This document shows, in pieces, positions 15,752 to 24,464 of a DNA stretch of 64,000 bases. Numbering within the stretch: the stretch's first letter is position 1; every line of letters begins with the position of its first letter. This stretch comes from Actinomycetota bacterium. GTDB lineage: Bacteria > Actinomycetota > Thermoleophilia > Solirubrobacterales > Solirubrobacteraceae. Location of the stretch: positions 434,001 through 498,000 of the forward strand of contig VAXW01000003.1 of the NCBI GenBank assembly GCA_005884115.1. The letters are read 5' to 3'. Under the pieces are notes generated by a model. That model made no database searches. It saw only the letters and a program-made list of their open reading frames with translations, and was not told the DNA's origin. The translations under genes and the position numbers were made by a program.

Positions 15752-16450
15752 ATGGAGTTCTCGGAGTTCGACTCTCGCGGCTACCGGACGCTGGACGTTC
15801 GCGCCGGCTACGCGGAGTGGACGCCGACGTACGAGCAGACCGTGCAGGACGCGATGGATATCGCGCTCCTGGATCAGCTGACCGAGCCCTCGTGGGGCCA
15901 GGTGCGCCGGGCGGCCGACCTCGGGTGCGGTACGGGCAGAACCGCCGCCTGGCTACGCCGGCAGGGCATCGACTCGATGGATGGCGTCGACCTCACGCCC
16001 GAGATGCTCGCCGTCGCGCGATCGCGCGGGCTCCACGCGAGGCTCGTCCAGGCTGACGTAGCGGCGACGGGGCTCCAGGACGGTGCCTATGACCTGGTGA
16101 TCGCGTGTCTCGTGGACGAGCATCTTGATGATCTTCATCCGCTCTATCGCGAGGCGTGGCGGCTAGCAGACGTGGGTGCGCGCTTTGTGCTCGTGGCGTT
16201 TCACCCGCACTTCATCATGGCCAGCGGCATGCCCACCCACTTCACGAGAAGCTCGGGCGAGCCCGTCGCGATCGCCACCCACGTCCACCTGCTCAGCGAG
16301 CACGTCACGGCTGGCCTCGAAACGGGGTGGCATTTGACTGAGATGCGCGAGGGCGTCGTCGACGAGCGGTGGCTAGTGGTCAAGCCCAAGTGGGAGCGCT
16401 TCCGCGGCCACCCTGTATCGGCGGCGTTTGTCTGGCGCAAGCCGAGATAG
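15752..16450 (+). CDS. class I SAM-dependent methyltransferase
   Basis: The 232-aa product has the Rossmann-type methyltransferase core: motif I AADLGCGTGRTAAWL, an acidic residue ending the second strand (MDGVDLTPEMLAVAR), and motif IV-like GAYDLVIACLVDEHLDDL. The C-terminal part resembles proteins that methylate small molecules, but no substrate is predictable. It stands alone; both flanks are separated by terminators. The ATG at 15752 lacks a strong ribosome-binding site. Confidence 0.85.
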   Translation: MEFSEFDSRGYRTLDVRAGYAEWTPTYEQTVQDAMDIALLDQLTEPSWGQVRRAADLGCGTGRTAAWLRRQGIDSMDGVDLTPEMLAVARSRGLHARLVQADVAATGLQDGAYDLVIACLVDEHLDDLHPLYREAWRLADVGARFVLVAFHPHFIMASGMPTHFTRSSGEPVAIATHVHLLSEHVTAGLETGWHLTEMREGVVDERWLVVKPKWERFRGHPVSAAFVWRKPR

Positions 16451-16627
16451 TCCCTCCCATCCCTCAGCCTCGCGCCGGAGGGGCGACTCGCGGCGCCGGT
16501 GGTCGCTCTTGCTTTTCACGGTGGGCCGGGCAGCGGCATAGGTGCTCGGCTGCTGCTTATGTCGATGAGGTATCCGTCGGTCGATTTGCAGGCAGTTTGC
16601 CGACGCCGGCTTGTGTGGATAAGGCAC

Positions 16628-16646
16628 GATCAGGCGCGATCCGGGC
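16628..16646 (+). repeat. direct repeat copy 1 (19 bp)
   Basis: GATCAGGCGCGATCCGGGC occurs here and, identical, at 18051-18069. Both copies are followed after 6-7 bases by GGCACCA. The pair flanks the secreted-protein gene at 16706-17902. Confidence 0.85.
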
Positions 16647-16650
16647 GAAT

Positions 16651-16679
16651 AGAGGCACCACATCGAGGCTGGTGCCTCT
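16651..16679 (-). terminator. hairpin between convergent genes
   Basis: AGAGGCACCA and TGGTGCCTCT form a perfect 10-bp stem with a 9-nt loop, placed between the methyltransferase gene (+) and the end of the secreted-protein gene (-). It probably serves both. Confidence 0.6.
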
Positions 16680-16705
16680 TCGTGTGATGTTGCCACGCTC
16701 CTCGA

Positions 16706-17902
16706 TCAGACGATTCTCAGAGCAACGGCTCTACTTAGCGTGCTGCTTCCTGCGGCGCTGCTCACGACGAGCGTGAGCCTGACGCTCACCCTGTCCCCGG
16801 CGCGCAGTGCGCGAATGACCGCCGAGGGCACCGTGAGCGTCAGCGAGTTGTCTGAGCCCATTTTCACCCTGGTCGAGAGCTTCGGCAGCACGACGTACGT
16901 GGTGCGCCGCTGGTGCCGACCGGCGCGCCGGGGCCTCTCGCCGACGATCGCTGTCAGATTGACGCTCGCCGACTGCGAGCAGCTGAGACGGATCGGCAGC
17001 CTGCCGCGGATAGCTCCCCTTTTCTTAGCCCGTCGCTTGCTGATCACCAGGACCGTGGCGCCATGCGCGCTAGCGAGCGTCATCCGGCAGCTCGCCGGGA
17101 TCGCTTGGCCGGTGGACGGAGGGGAGAACGTCGCCGTCACATGCCAGACCCCTCCGGCCTTGACTTCGCATTCGGCGGGCGTGGGGACGAAGGGGAACCC
17201 AAAGGGAGGAGGGCAGCTTCCGGCGCTCCAGCCTTTGAACTCTTCCCTTTCGGGCGCCACAGTGAGGGCCCAGCCCGCGAACGCGTCCCCAGCGGCGGGC
17301 GTGGCGGTGAGGGCTACGTGCACTTCGTTGCCTATCGCGCGCCCCCCGGCCTGGCTGGTGTAGGTGTGCGAGCACATGTCGGGACAGGAGATGCCGAAGC
17401 CGGTGACGGTGCCCGACCCGGTGCCAGCGATCGAAACCGTCAGCTGCAGACGCACTTCGGTCTCGAACACCATCTGTTCGCTCGCGCCCGTGCCGTAGGC
17501 GTTCTCAGCGACTAGCCGCACGCAGTAGGGGGTGCCCTCGGTCAGGTCGCTGAGTTCGGCGAGGATGAACCCCTGTTCGGCCACGGGCCGCGGAGTTGTA
17601 CGCTCGTGCGAGCCCTTCACACCACCCGTGAGGCACCAGTCGGAGGGCCATACCCCGTACTCGGCCCATGCCCGCGTTTCTCCTTCGCTGTACGCCTCAC
17701 CCTCGATCGTTGCCGTGGTCGGGCCGATGATGTCCGGACCGTAGCCACTTTTCGGCGGGTACATAGAGACTATCGGCGGGCCCGTCGCGGCCAAGGCAGG
17801 GGCGGGCAGGCTAAGGGCGAGGCCCGCGAGGCACAAGAACAGCGCCCCTGGTCGACGTTTGGAGCCCCGTCGCCAGCGTCTTCCGGTCTGGAATCCTCTC
17901 AC
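16706..17902 (-). CDS. secreted protein with fibronectin-III-like and InlB-B-repeat-like domains
   Basis: The 398-aa protein has a twin-basic n-region and a signal peptide (ALFLCLAGLALSLPAPALA). Next come a bacterial Ig/Fn3-like part (TTATIEGEAYSEGETRAWAEYG, then LTEGTPYCVRLVAENAYG) and a region LTVSIAGTGSGTVTGFGISC with ATPAAGDAFAGW, typical of divergent InlB B-repeats. A basic linker (ISKRRAKKRGAIRG) leads to a beta-rich end. It should be extracellular, perhaps wall-bound. AGGAGGAG lies 8 bases before GTG 17902, fixing the start. The gene is bracketed by a 19-bp direct repeat. Confidence 0.75.
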   Translation of the reverse strand: MRGFQTGRRWRRGSKRRPGALFLCLAGLALSLPAPALAATGPPIVSMYPPKSGYGPDIIGPTTATIEGEAYSEGETRAWAEYGVWPSDWCLTGGVKGSHERTTPRPVAEQGFILAELSDLTEGTPYCVRLVAENAYGTGASEQMVFETEVRLQLTVSIAGTGSGTVTGFGISCPDMCSHTYTSQAGGRAIGNEVHVALTATPAAGDAFAGWALTVAPEREEFKGWSAGSCPPPFGFPFVPTPAECEVKAGGVWHVTATFSPPSTGQAIPASCRMTLASAHGATVLVISKRRAKKRGAIRGRLPIRLSCSQSASVNLTAIVGERPRRAGRHQRRTTYVVLPKLSTRVKMGSDNSLTLTVPSAVIRALRAGDRVSVRLTLVVSSAAGSSTLSRAVALRIV

Positions 17903-18050
17903 GCCCGCACTCCTCCTCTCTCACCCACCCACGGAAACGTGGCCCGCTGACACCACGACAGCGACGGGGTGTCTCAGCTCAAACAACTCCGCAGGCGGCG
18001 GAGAGTCGCGGAGCGATTGCGCCAGCGTTCGCGCACGCGGCGCCTGTGCG

Positions 18051-18069
18051 GATCAGGCGCGATCCGGGC
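18051..18069 (+). repeat. direct repeat copy 2 (19 bp)
   Basis: Identical to 16628-16646. It lies 52 bases downstream of the tRNA-Arg 3' end (which is on the minus strand), not inside the tRNA gene. Confidence 0.85.
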
Positions 18070-18121
18070 CGACTCGGCACCAGCGTGGTCGTGCGGGTCA
18101 CGGCGTAGGCCAAAACCTCAG

Positions 18122-18194
<73 letters not shown>

Positions 18195-18472
18195 TGGGGG
18201 TCCGAGTTTACGGGCTGGACGCCGCGGAACATGCCGTGCCTCGGGGCCGGGGGATTGCACTCTGAGCGCGGATGTTCACGCGGCGAGCCGGGACAAGAGG
18301 GCGCCGGTCAGGCCACCCTCGGGCGGGCCTCTCCACCGTGCCGGCACCTCTCGCGTTCATGCGAGATACTCGGGCATATCGTGACGGTGCATCGAAGGTG
18401 CCGCAAGACAGCGGCTCCTGCTCCGCGAGGAGCTCACCGGACGCCGAAAACGCTGAAACCATTAGGCCGCCA

Positions 18473-18766
18473 GTGGACAAACGCGAAGCCGATGTCGCAG
18501 CGCTCCTGCAGGAGGCGGGCGAGACGCACCACCGCGTCTACCGGATCGTCGACGGCGACGACCCCGACTGGGCGTCGTGGTACGCCGACTGGCTGCTCGG
18601 GCTCTCCGAGCTTCCGCAGATCTTGGGCGGAGCGCCCGTTCGCAGCGAGCTCGTGTGGCTGCTCGTCACGCTCGACAAGGACTACACGCGAACCAGCCCC
18701 GATATGCCCTGGCCGCAGTGGTACTCGCAGCGCATCATCGAGCAGCTCGGCAGGGGCGGCGAGTAG
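18473..18766 (+). CDS. conserved-looking hypothetical protein (97 aa)
   Basis: The product is soluble and helical, with WASWYADWLLGLSELPQILG and RSELVWLLVTLDKDYTR as the most regular parts. I cannot name a family, although this tryptophan/tyrosine pattern looks like a small conserved protein rather than chance. GTG 18473 is chosen because the recognisable protein starts there; an in-frame ATG lies far upstream in non-coding-looking DNA. It lies between the tRNA gene and rnz. Confidence 0.6.
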   Translation: MDKREADVAALLQEAGETHHRVYRIVDGDDPDWASWYADWLLGLSELPQILGGAPVRSELVWLLVTLDKDYTRTSPDMPWPQWYSQRIIEQLGRGGE

Positions 18767-18887
18767 GGGCTCCAAGCGCCCCAGGCCCGGTGCCCGCGGG
18801 ATCTCGCCGTGCTTCGGCTAGGCGCGCACGCGCCCGACGATCTCGACATTCTGCCGCGGCATCTCGCTCGCCGCTACCGTAGCCGCC

Positions 18888-19898
18888 ATGGACCTGTCGC
18901 TGTTCTTTCTCGGCACCGGCGGCGCCGTTCCCAGCGCCCGCAGAGGTCTGCCGGCCGTGCTCCTCAGCCGTGGGGGAGACCGTCTGCTGTTCGATTGCGG
19001 CGAAGGCACCCAGCGCCAGCTCGTGCGCTCCGTCGGGCTGATCGACGTGGACCGCGTCTTCTTGACGCACTTCCATGCCGATCATTGGCTTGGCCTTCCG
19101 GGGATGATGAAGACGTTCGCGCTGCGAGAGCGCGAGCGGCCGCTCACGCTTTACGGCCCCCTCGGGTTGAAGCGCCTGATGAGCGCGATGGAGGTGGTGT
19201 ACGGACGCCGCCTTCCCTACGAGGTGCAGGTGCGCGAGCTCGAGCGCTGGGAGGAGGTCGAGCTCGACGGCTACGTGGTCGCCGCGGTGCCCGTCGTGCA
19301 CGGCGACCTGCCCGCCTTCGGCTACTCGATCATCGAGGACGTGCGCCCCGGCGAATTCCACCCCGAGCTCGCCGAGCGGCTCGGCGTGAGTCCTGGACCT
19401 GACTTCGGGCTGCTCCAGCGCGGCGAGACCGTCGGCCAGGTGCGGCCCGAGCAGGTGCTCGGGCCCGAGCGGCCCGGGAGGAAGATCGTGATCTCGGGCG
19501 ACACCGTTCCCTGCGAGGCGCTCGCGGTCGCCGCGCACCAGGCCGACGTGCTCGTGCACGAGGCGACCTTCGACGCCGAGCTGGCGCAGCAGCGATCCGA
19601 CCGCGAGCGGGCCGCGAGCCACAGCAGCGCACGGGAGGCGGCCGAGCTCGCGCGCGCGGCGGAGGTCCGGCTGCTCGCGCTGGTTCACGTATCGAGCCGC
19701 TACTCCGGTGGCGAGCTGCGCGATGAGGCGCGCACCGTGTTCGCCCCCACGGAGGTCCCGCGAGACTTCGACACGATCGAGGTCCCATTCCCCGAGCGCG
19801 GCCCCGCACGGCTCGTACGCTGGTCCGAGCACCAGCCGCGCGATCGGACGGACGACGAGGCGGCGGCGGCCGCGGCCGGCAGTATCGCGCCGCCCTGA
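18888..19898 (+). CDS. rnz: ribonuclease Z
   Basis: RNase Z trims the 3' ends of tRNA precursors, which matters here because the tRNA gene in this window does not encode CCA. The 336-aa protein has the metallo-beta-lactamase motif FLTHFHADHWLGLPGMM, the start motif LFFLGTGGAVPSARRG, ISGDTVPCEA and the closing SHSSAREAAELA motif typical of bacterial ElaC. Residues after about 300 form an acidic/Ala tail. ATG 18888 is preceded 7 bases earlier by TACCGT, so the message may be leaderless. The pyr operon follows after 49 bp. Confidence 0.93.
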   Translation: MDLSLFFLGTGGAVPSARRGLPAVLLSRGGDRLLFDCGEGTQRQLVRSVGLIDVDRVFLTHFHADHWLGLPGMMKTFALRERERPLTLYGPLGLKRLMSAMEVVYGRRLPYEVQVRELERWEEVELDGYVVAAVPVVHGDLPAFGYSIIEDVRPGEFHPELAERLGVSPGPDFGLLQRGETVGQVRPEQVLGPERPGRKIVISGDTVPCEALAVAAHQADVLVHEATFDAELAQQRSDRERAASHSSAREAAELARAAEVRLLALVHVSSRYSGGELRDEARTVFAPTEVPRDFDTIEVPFPERGPARLVRWSEHQPRDRTDDEAAAAAAGSIAPP

Positions 19899-19912
19899 TA
19901 GATTGCCGGTGC

Positions 19913-19945
19913 TCCTTTAACCGGGTCCGGTGAGGCCAGGAAGGA
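19913..19945 (+). promoter_or_regulatory. PyrR-binding loop masking the pyrR ribosome-binding site
   Basis: GGTCCGGTGAGGCC (19924-19937) matches the PyrR anti-terminator loop consensus UCCNGNGAGGY. The lower stem pairs TCCTT (19913-19917) with AAGGA (19941-19945), which is also the ribosome-binding site for GTG 19948. With uridine nucleotides bound, PyrR should stabilise this hairpin and block translation, as described for Mycobacterium smegmatis. No terminator is visible. Confidence 0.8.
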
Positions 19946-19947
19946 AA

Positions 19948-20508
19948 GTGGAAGAGCGCAGCGAGAAGACGGTCCTCGGCGAGGCCGAAGTTGGGCGGGC
20001 GCTCACGCGCATCGCGCACGAGATCGCCGAGCGCAACCCGCAGGCGCTCGACCTGGCGATCGTCGGCATCCATCGCAGGGGCGCAATCCTCGCGCGCCGG
20101 GTGCGCGAGGAGCTCACCGAGCTGCTGGACTCCGAGGTGCCCCTCGGCGACCTCGACATCGGCTTCTATCGGGACGACGTCGCGAGCCGGCCCGATGCGC
20201 CCGTCGTGCATGCCTCGCACATCGACTTCGATGTCGGCGGGCGCACGATCGTGATCGTGGACGACGTGCTCTTCACCGGCCGCACTGCGCGGGCGGCGAT
20301 CGAGGCCCTGTTCGACTACGGGCGCCCGCAGCGCGTCCAGCTGGCGGTGCTCGCCGACCGTGGCCACCGCGAGCTGCCCATCCGTCCCGACTACGTCGGC
20401 AAGAACCTTCCCACCTCACGCGCGGAGCACGTGCGCGTGCGCGTGCGCGAGCTCGACGGCGTCGATGAGGTGGCGATCGCGAGCGCGCCCGCGGAGGTGG
20501 GAGCGTGA
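19948..20508 (+). CDS. pyrR: pyrimidine operon regulatory protein / uracil phosphoribosyltransferase PyrR
   Basis: PyrR senses UMP/UTP and binds pyr mRNA; many members also have weak UPRTase activity. The 186-aa protein (B. subtilis PyrR 181 aa) has the PRPP motif TIVIVDDVLFTGRTARAAI and the RNA-binding-type PyrR signature GIHRRGAILARRV. GTG 19948 is preferred to GTG 19930 because it follows the AAGGA site and the leader hairpin. Its stop overlaps the pyrB start (GTGA), making the first link of a coupled operon. Confidence 0.95.
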   Translation: MEERSEKTVLGEAEVGRALTRIAHEIAERNPQALDLAIVGIHRRGAILARRVREELTELLDSEVPLGDLDIGFYRDDVASRPDAPVVHASHIDFDVGGRTIVIVDDVLFTGRTARAAIEALFDYGRPQRVQLAVLADRGHRELPIRPDYVGKNLPTSRAEHVRVRVRELDGVDEVAIASAPAEVGA

Positions 20509-21473
20509 ACCATCTGCTCTCGATCGAAGACCTGGATCGCGAGGCGATCGAACGCATAATCGCGCAAGCTGCCCGCTTCGCGGAGGTGTCCGACCGCGAG
20601 ATCAAGAAGGTCCCCACGCTGCGCGGGCGGATGGTCCTGAACCTCTTCTACGAGGCCTCCACACGCACCCGCAGCTCGTTCGAGCTGGCCGCCAAGCGGC
20701 TCTCTGCCGACGTCGTCAACTTCGCCGCCAGCGGCTCCAGCGTGGAGAAGGGGGAGTCGTTGAAGGACACTGTGCTGACGCTCAGCGCGCACAAGCCCGA
20801 CGCGATCGTGCTTCGCACTCCGTGGGCCGGCGCCGCGGCGCTCGTCTCGCAATGGTGCGGGGCTGCGATCGTCAATGCCGGCGACGGAAAGCACGAGCAC
20901 CCCACGCAGGCGCTCCTCGACGTCTACACGCTCAAAGATCGCCTCGGGAGCATCGAAGGCGCGAGCGTGTGGATCGTCGGCGACGTCGCCCACTCGCGCG
21001 TGGCGCGCTCGAACATCATCGCCTTCCAGCGCATGGGCGCCAGGGTCACCGTCGCTGGCCCGCCCACGCTGATACCGCGTGGGATCGAGACGCTCGGGTG
21101 CGAGGTCCGCTTCACGCTTGACGAACTCGACTCGGCCGACGTGGTGTACGCGCTGCGGATGCAGCGGGAGCGGATGGGCGATACGCAGGTGCCGTCGCTG
21201 CGCGAGTATTCCGCCCTCTACCAGATCAACGCGCGCAGGCTCTCGCCGCGTCAGCTGTTGATGCACCCCGGCCCGGTGAACCGCGGTGTCGAGCTCTCGG
21301 GGGAGGTCATCGACTCCCCACAGGCGGTGATCACGGCGCAGGTCGAGGCCGGCGTGGTGGTGCGCATGGCGGTCCTGTATGAGCTGCTCGCGGGACGGCG
21401 CGGCCCCTCGTCGGCGCCGGGGCAGCGCGAGCCCTCGACCGTGGCGGCCGATGAACCCCGCCAGCTAGCGTGA
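20505..21473 (+). CDS. pyrB: aspartate carbamoyltransferase catalytic subunit
   Basis: PyrB joins carbamoyl phosphate and aspartate, the committed step of UMP synthesis. The 322-aa protein has the carbamoyl-phosphate motif FYEASTRTRSSFELA, AGDGKHEHPTQALLD for aspartate/carbamoyl phosphate, and the MHPGPVNRGVE C-terminal loop. No regulatory PyrI is present, as usual when PyrR controls the operon. GTG 20505 overlaps the pyrR stop by 4 bp. Confidence 0.97.
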   Translation: MNHLLSIEDLDREAIERIIAQAARFAEVSDREIKKVPTLRGRMVLNLFYEASTRTRSSFELAAKRLSADVVNFAASGSSVEKGESLKDTVLTLSAHKPDAIVLRTPWAGAAALVSQWCGAAIVNAGDGKHEHPTQALLDVYTLKDRLGSIEGASVWIVGDVAHSRVARSNIIAFQRMGARVTVAGPPTLIPRGIETLGCEVRFTLDELDSADVVYALRMQRERMGDTQVPSLREYSALYQINARRLSPRQLLMHPGPVNRGVELSGEVIDSPQAVITAQVEAGVVVRMAVLYELLAGRRGPSSAPGQREPSTVAADEPRQLA

Positions 21474-22819
21474 TGGCAGCCGAGGTCCTCGTCCACCCGC
21501 AGCACGCGCCGGCGCAGATGCTGCTGCGCGACGTGCACGTGCTCGACCCACGCGGCGGGCTCGACGAGCGGCGCGACGTGCGTGTGAGAGCGGGCCAGAT
21601 CGCCGAGCTCGGCGCGCCCGGGGAGCTCCCTGCCGATCCGGAGGAGGAGCTGCTTGAGGGCAGCGGCCACCACCTGCTGCCGGCGTTCTTCGACCCCCAC
21701 GTCCACCTGCGAACGCCCGGGCAGGAGCACAAGGAGGACATCGAAACCGGGACGCGCGCCGCGGCGGCGGGAGGCTATGCAGCGGTGCTCGCGATGCCCA
21801 ACACCGATCCGGTGCTCGACTCGGCTCCGCTGCTGCGCTCACTGCGCGACGCGGCCGCGCGCGAAGCGCGCGTGTCGGTCGGCTTCCTGGCGGCGATCAC
21901 CATCGGCTCGGCAGGCGAGCGACTGACCGAGATGGCCGAGCTGCGCGAATGGGGCGCTGGGGGTTTCACCGACGATGGTCGCGCCGTCCAGAGCGCCGGG
22001 ATCATGCGCGCGGCGATGCAGTATCAGCGTCTGTGCGGCGGGGTCCTGTCGCTGCACGAGGAGGATGAGGCACTCTCGCGAGGCGGCTGCATGCACGAGG
22101 GCGCGGTGAGCGCTGCGCTGGGGATCGCAGGCATACCGACCTTGAGCGAGTCGACGATGGTCGCGCGCGACGTCGCGATCGCCGGCTATGAGGGAGCGCG
22201 CGTGCACTTTCAGCATCTCAGCTGCGCAGCGTCCGTCGATGCGATCGCCCGCGCCAAGCAGCGCGGCGTACGCGTGAGCGCAGAGGTCACGCCCCACCAC
22301 CTGCTGCTTAGCGAGGAGGACGTGCGCACGATGGACACGCGCATGAAGATGTACCCGCCCCTGGCCGGCGGCGAGGACCGCCGCGCTCTGATTGAGGGGC
22401 TGCGGGCGGGCACGATCGACTGCGTGGCGAGCGACCACGCGCCGCACGCCCGCGAGGAAAAGGAGGTGCCCTTCGAGCAGGCGCCGATGGGGACCACGGG
22501 CCTGGAGACGGCGTTCGCGGCGCTCTATACGGACCTGGTCCTGCCCGGCAGCCTGGATCTCGCCCTGCTCGTCGAGCGGATGACGGCGGGGGCGCGCGTC
22601 TTCGATCTGCCCGCGCCGGCGATCGCGCCCGGCGGGCCGGCGAACCTGACGCTCGTCGACCTGGGTGCGGAGTGGATCGCGGGCGAGCGCGGTTGGGAGA
22701 GTCGCTCGGAGAACTGCTGCTTTGCCGGGCGGCGCCTGCGCGGGCGCGTGCTGCTGACGCTCGCCGCCGGCACGGTCGCCTACCGCGAGCGCGCGTTCTC
22801 GGTGGTGGCAGCCACATGA
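21473..22819 (+). CDS. pyrC: dihydroorotase
   Basis: PyrC cyclises carbamoyl aspartate to dihydroorotate. The 448-aa protein is the class I amidohydrolase type: the zinc motif FDPHVHLRTPGQEHKED, a mid-chain LHEEDEAL (where many class I enzymes have H-x-E), VTPHHLLL and the late zinc-site motif CVASDHAPHA. ATG 21473 overlaps the pyrB stop by one base (TGATG); GTG 21470 is an alternative. Length is usual for the class. Confidence 0.96.
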   Translation: MAAEVLVHPQHAPAQMLLRDVHVLDPRGGLDERRDVRVRAGQIAELGAPGELPADPEEELLEGSGHHLLPAFFDPHVHLRTPGQEHKEDIETGTRAAAAGGYAAVLAMPNTDPVLDSAPLLRSLRDAAAREARVSVGFLAAITIGSAGERLTEMAELREWGAGGFTDDGRAVQSAGIMRAAMQYQRLCGGVLSLHEEDEALSRGGCMHEGAVSAALGIAGIPTLSESTMVARDVAIAGYEGARVHFQHLSCAASVDAIARAKQRGVRVSAEVTPHHLLLSEEDVRTMDTRMKMYPPLAGGEDRRALIEGLRAGTIDCVASDHAPHAREEKEVPFEQAPMGTTGLETAFAALYTDLVLPGSLDLALLVERMTAGARVFDLPAPAIAPGGPANLTLVDLGAEWIAGERGWESRSENCCFAGRRLRGRVLLTLAAGTVAYRERAFSVVAAT

Positions 22820-23340
22820 GCCTGCTCGAGCGCGAGCGCGCGCTGCTTGTTGTGGTCGACGTCCAGGACGGCTTCAGGCCCTATGACTCCTTCGCCGGCG
22901 TGGCGGAGTCGTGCGCCAAGCTCGTGCAGGCCGCGCGCCTGCTCTCGCTGCCCACGATCGTCTCCGAGCAGTACCCGAAAGGGCTCGGGCACACGGCGCC
23001 GGAGGTCGGGATCACGGACGAGCCGCGCATCGAGAAGACCGTGTTCTCGGCCGCTCGAGCCGACGGCTTCGAGCTGGCCGGCCGCGATCAGGCGATCGTG
23101 TGCGGGATCGAGGCGCACGTTTGCGTGAGCCAGACCGCTCACGACCTGCTGAGCAAAGGCGTCGAGGTCCACATACCCGCCGACGCCGTCGCCTCTCGCC
23201 ACCGCCTCGACTACGAGCGCGCGCTCGAGCGCCTGCAGCGCGCGGGCGCGGTGGTGAGCACGGTCGAGGCTGCCCTGTTCGAGCTGCTCGAGCGGGCGGG
23301 CACGCCCGAGTTCAAGGCCGTTCAGAAGCTGATTCTGTGA
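22816..23340 (+). CDS. isochorismatase/nicotinamidase-family hydrolase inside the pyr operon
   Basis: The 174-aa protein has the cysteine-hydrolase triad of the family: D15 in VVVDVQDGF, K74 in RIEKTVFSA and C103 in GIEAHVCVSQT. Members hydrolyse amides, N-carbamoyl compounds or isochorismate. It is locked in the operon by 4-bp overlaps on both sides (with pyrC and carA), so it is co-translated with the pyrimidine genes. A role on a carbamoyl or ureido by-product of the pathway is attractive but unproven; the substrate is unknown. Confidence 0.85.
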   Translation: MSLLERERALLVVVDVQDGFRPYDSFAGVAESCAKLVQAARLLSLPTIVSEQYPKGLGHTAPEVGITDEPRIEKTVFSAARADGFELAGRDQAIVCGIEAHVCVSQTAHDLLSKGVEVHIPADAVASRHRLDYERALERLQRAGAVVSTVEAALFELLERAGTPEFKAVQKLIL

Positions 23341-24464
23341 TCTCGCGGGCGGGATACGTGCTGCTCGAGGACGGCACGTTCTTCGGCGGCGAGATGTGCG
23401 CTGCCCGCGGCCACGCGGTCGGGGAGGTCGTCTTCACGACCGGCATGTCGGGCTATCAGGAGTCGATGACCGACCCCTCGTTCGCGGGCCAGCTGCTCGC
23501 CTTCACCTATCCGCACATCGGCAACTACGGCGCCAGCGCGGAGGCGATGGAGTCCGAGCGCGTGTGGGCGCGCGCGGCGATCATGCGCGAGGCCTGCAAT
23601 CGCGAGGACGCGCCCGGGGCCGAGCGCGGATGGCTCGACTGGCTCAGCGACTGCGGCGTGTGCGCGATCACCGGGGTCGACACGCGCGCTCTCGTGCAGC
23701 ACATCCGCAACGCCGGCGCCATGCGGGGCGGCGTCTTTGAAGCCTCCGTCGAGCGGGGCGCAGCGCGGGGGCTGATCGAGGCCGAGCCCCAGATGGCCGG
23801 GCAGGATCTGGCCGCGACCGTGACGCCGTCGGAGGTCTCGCACCACGGCACCGGAGACGGGCCGCGAATCGCTGTGCTCGACGCCGGGATCAAGGCCTCG
23901 ATGGTGCGCGAGCTCGCCGCGCGTGGGGCGCGCGTGGCGCTGCACCCGTGCACCAGCTCGCCGGAGCAGCTGCTGACCGAACAGCCGGATGCGATCTTCC
24001 TATCCAACGGTCCAGGCGACCCGGCGGCACTGGACTACATCGTCGAGACGGTGCGCGCGCTCGTGGGCCGCACGCCGGTGTGGGGCATCTGCCTGGGCCA
24101 CCAGCTCCTCTGCCGCGCCGTGGGTCTCGAGACGTTCAAGCTCCCGTTCGGACACCGCGGCGCCAACCATCCGGTCAAGGATCTGCAGACGGGTCGCGTG
24201 GAGATCACCTCGCAGAACCACGGCTTCGCGGCGCTCGGACCGGGGGGCGCGCGCACCATCGACGCCGACGAGCCCGTGCGCTGGGAGACCGACTTCGGCT
24301 CCGCGGCGCTCTCGCACGTGAACCTCTACGACCGCACGGTCGAGGGACTCGAGCTGCTGGACGTCCCGGGAGGCACGGTCCAGTACCACCCCGAGGCGGG
24401 CCCGGGTCCGCACGACAGCATGTATCTGTTCGACCGCTTCCTGCAGCGCATTGCCGCGTCGTAG
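23337..24464 (+). CDS. carA: carbamoyl-phosphate synthase small (glutamine amidotransferase) subunit
   Basis: CarA releases ammonia from glutamine for the large subunit. The 375-aa protein has the N-terminal CPSase_sm domain ([20 protein letters not shown]) and a class I glutaminase with nucleophile cysteine in [10 protein letters not shown] and the His/Glu pair in [14 protein letters not shown] 23337 overlaps the preceding stop (GTGA). The product feeds PyrB and also arginine synthesis. Confidence 0.97.
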   Translation: MISRAGYVLLEDGTFFGGEMCAARGHAVGEVVFTTGMSGYQESMTDPSFAGQLLAFTYPHIGNYGASAEAMESERVWARAAIMREACNREDAPGAERGWLDWLSDCGVCAITGVDTRALVQHIRNAGAMRGGVFEASVERGAARGLIEAEPQMAGQDLAATVTPSEVSHHGTGDGPRIAVLDAGIKASMVRELAARGARVALHPCTSSPEQLLTEQPDAIFLSNGPGDPAALDYIVETVRALVGRTPVWGICLGHQLLCRAVGLETFKLPFGHRGANHPVKDLQTGRVEITSQNHGFAALGPGGARTIDADEPVRWETDFGSAALSHVNLYDRTVEGLELLDVPGGTVQYHPEAGPGPHDSMYLFDRFLQRIAAS

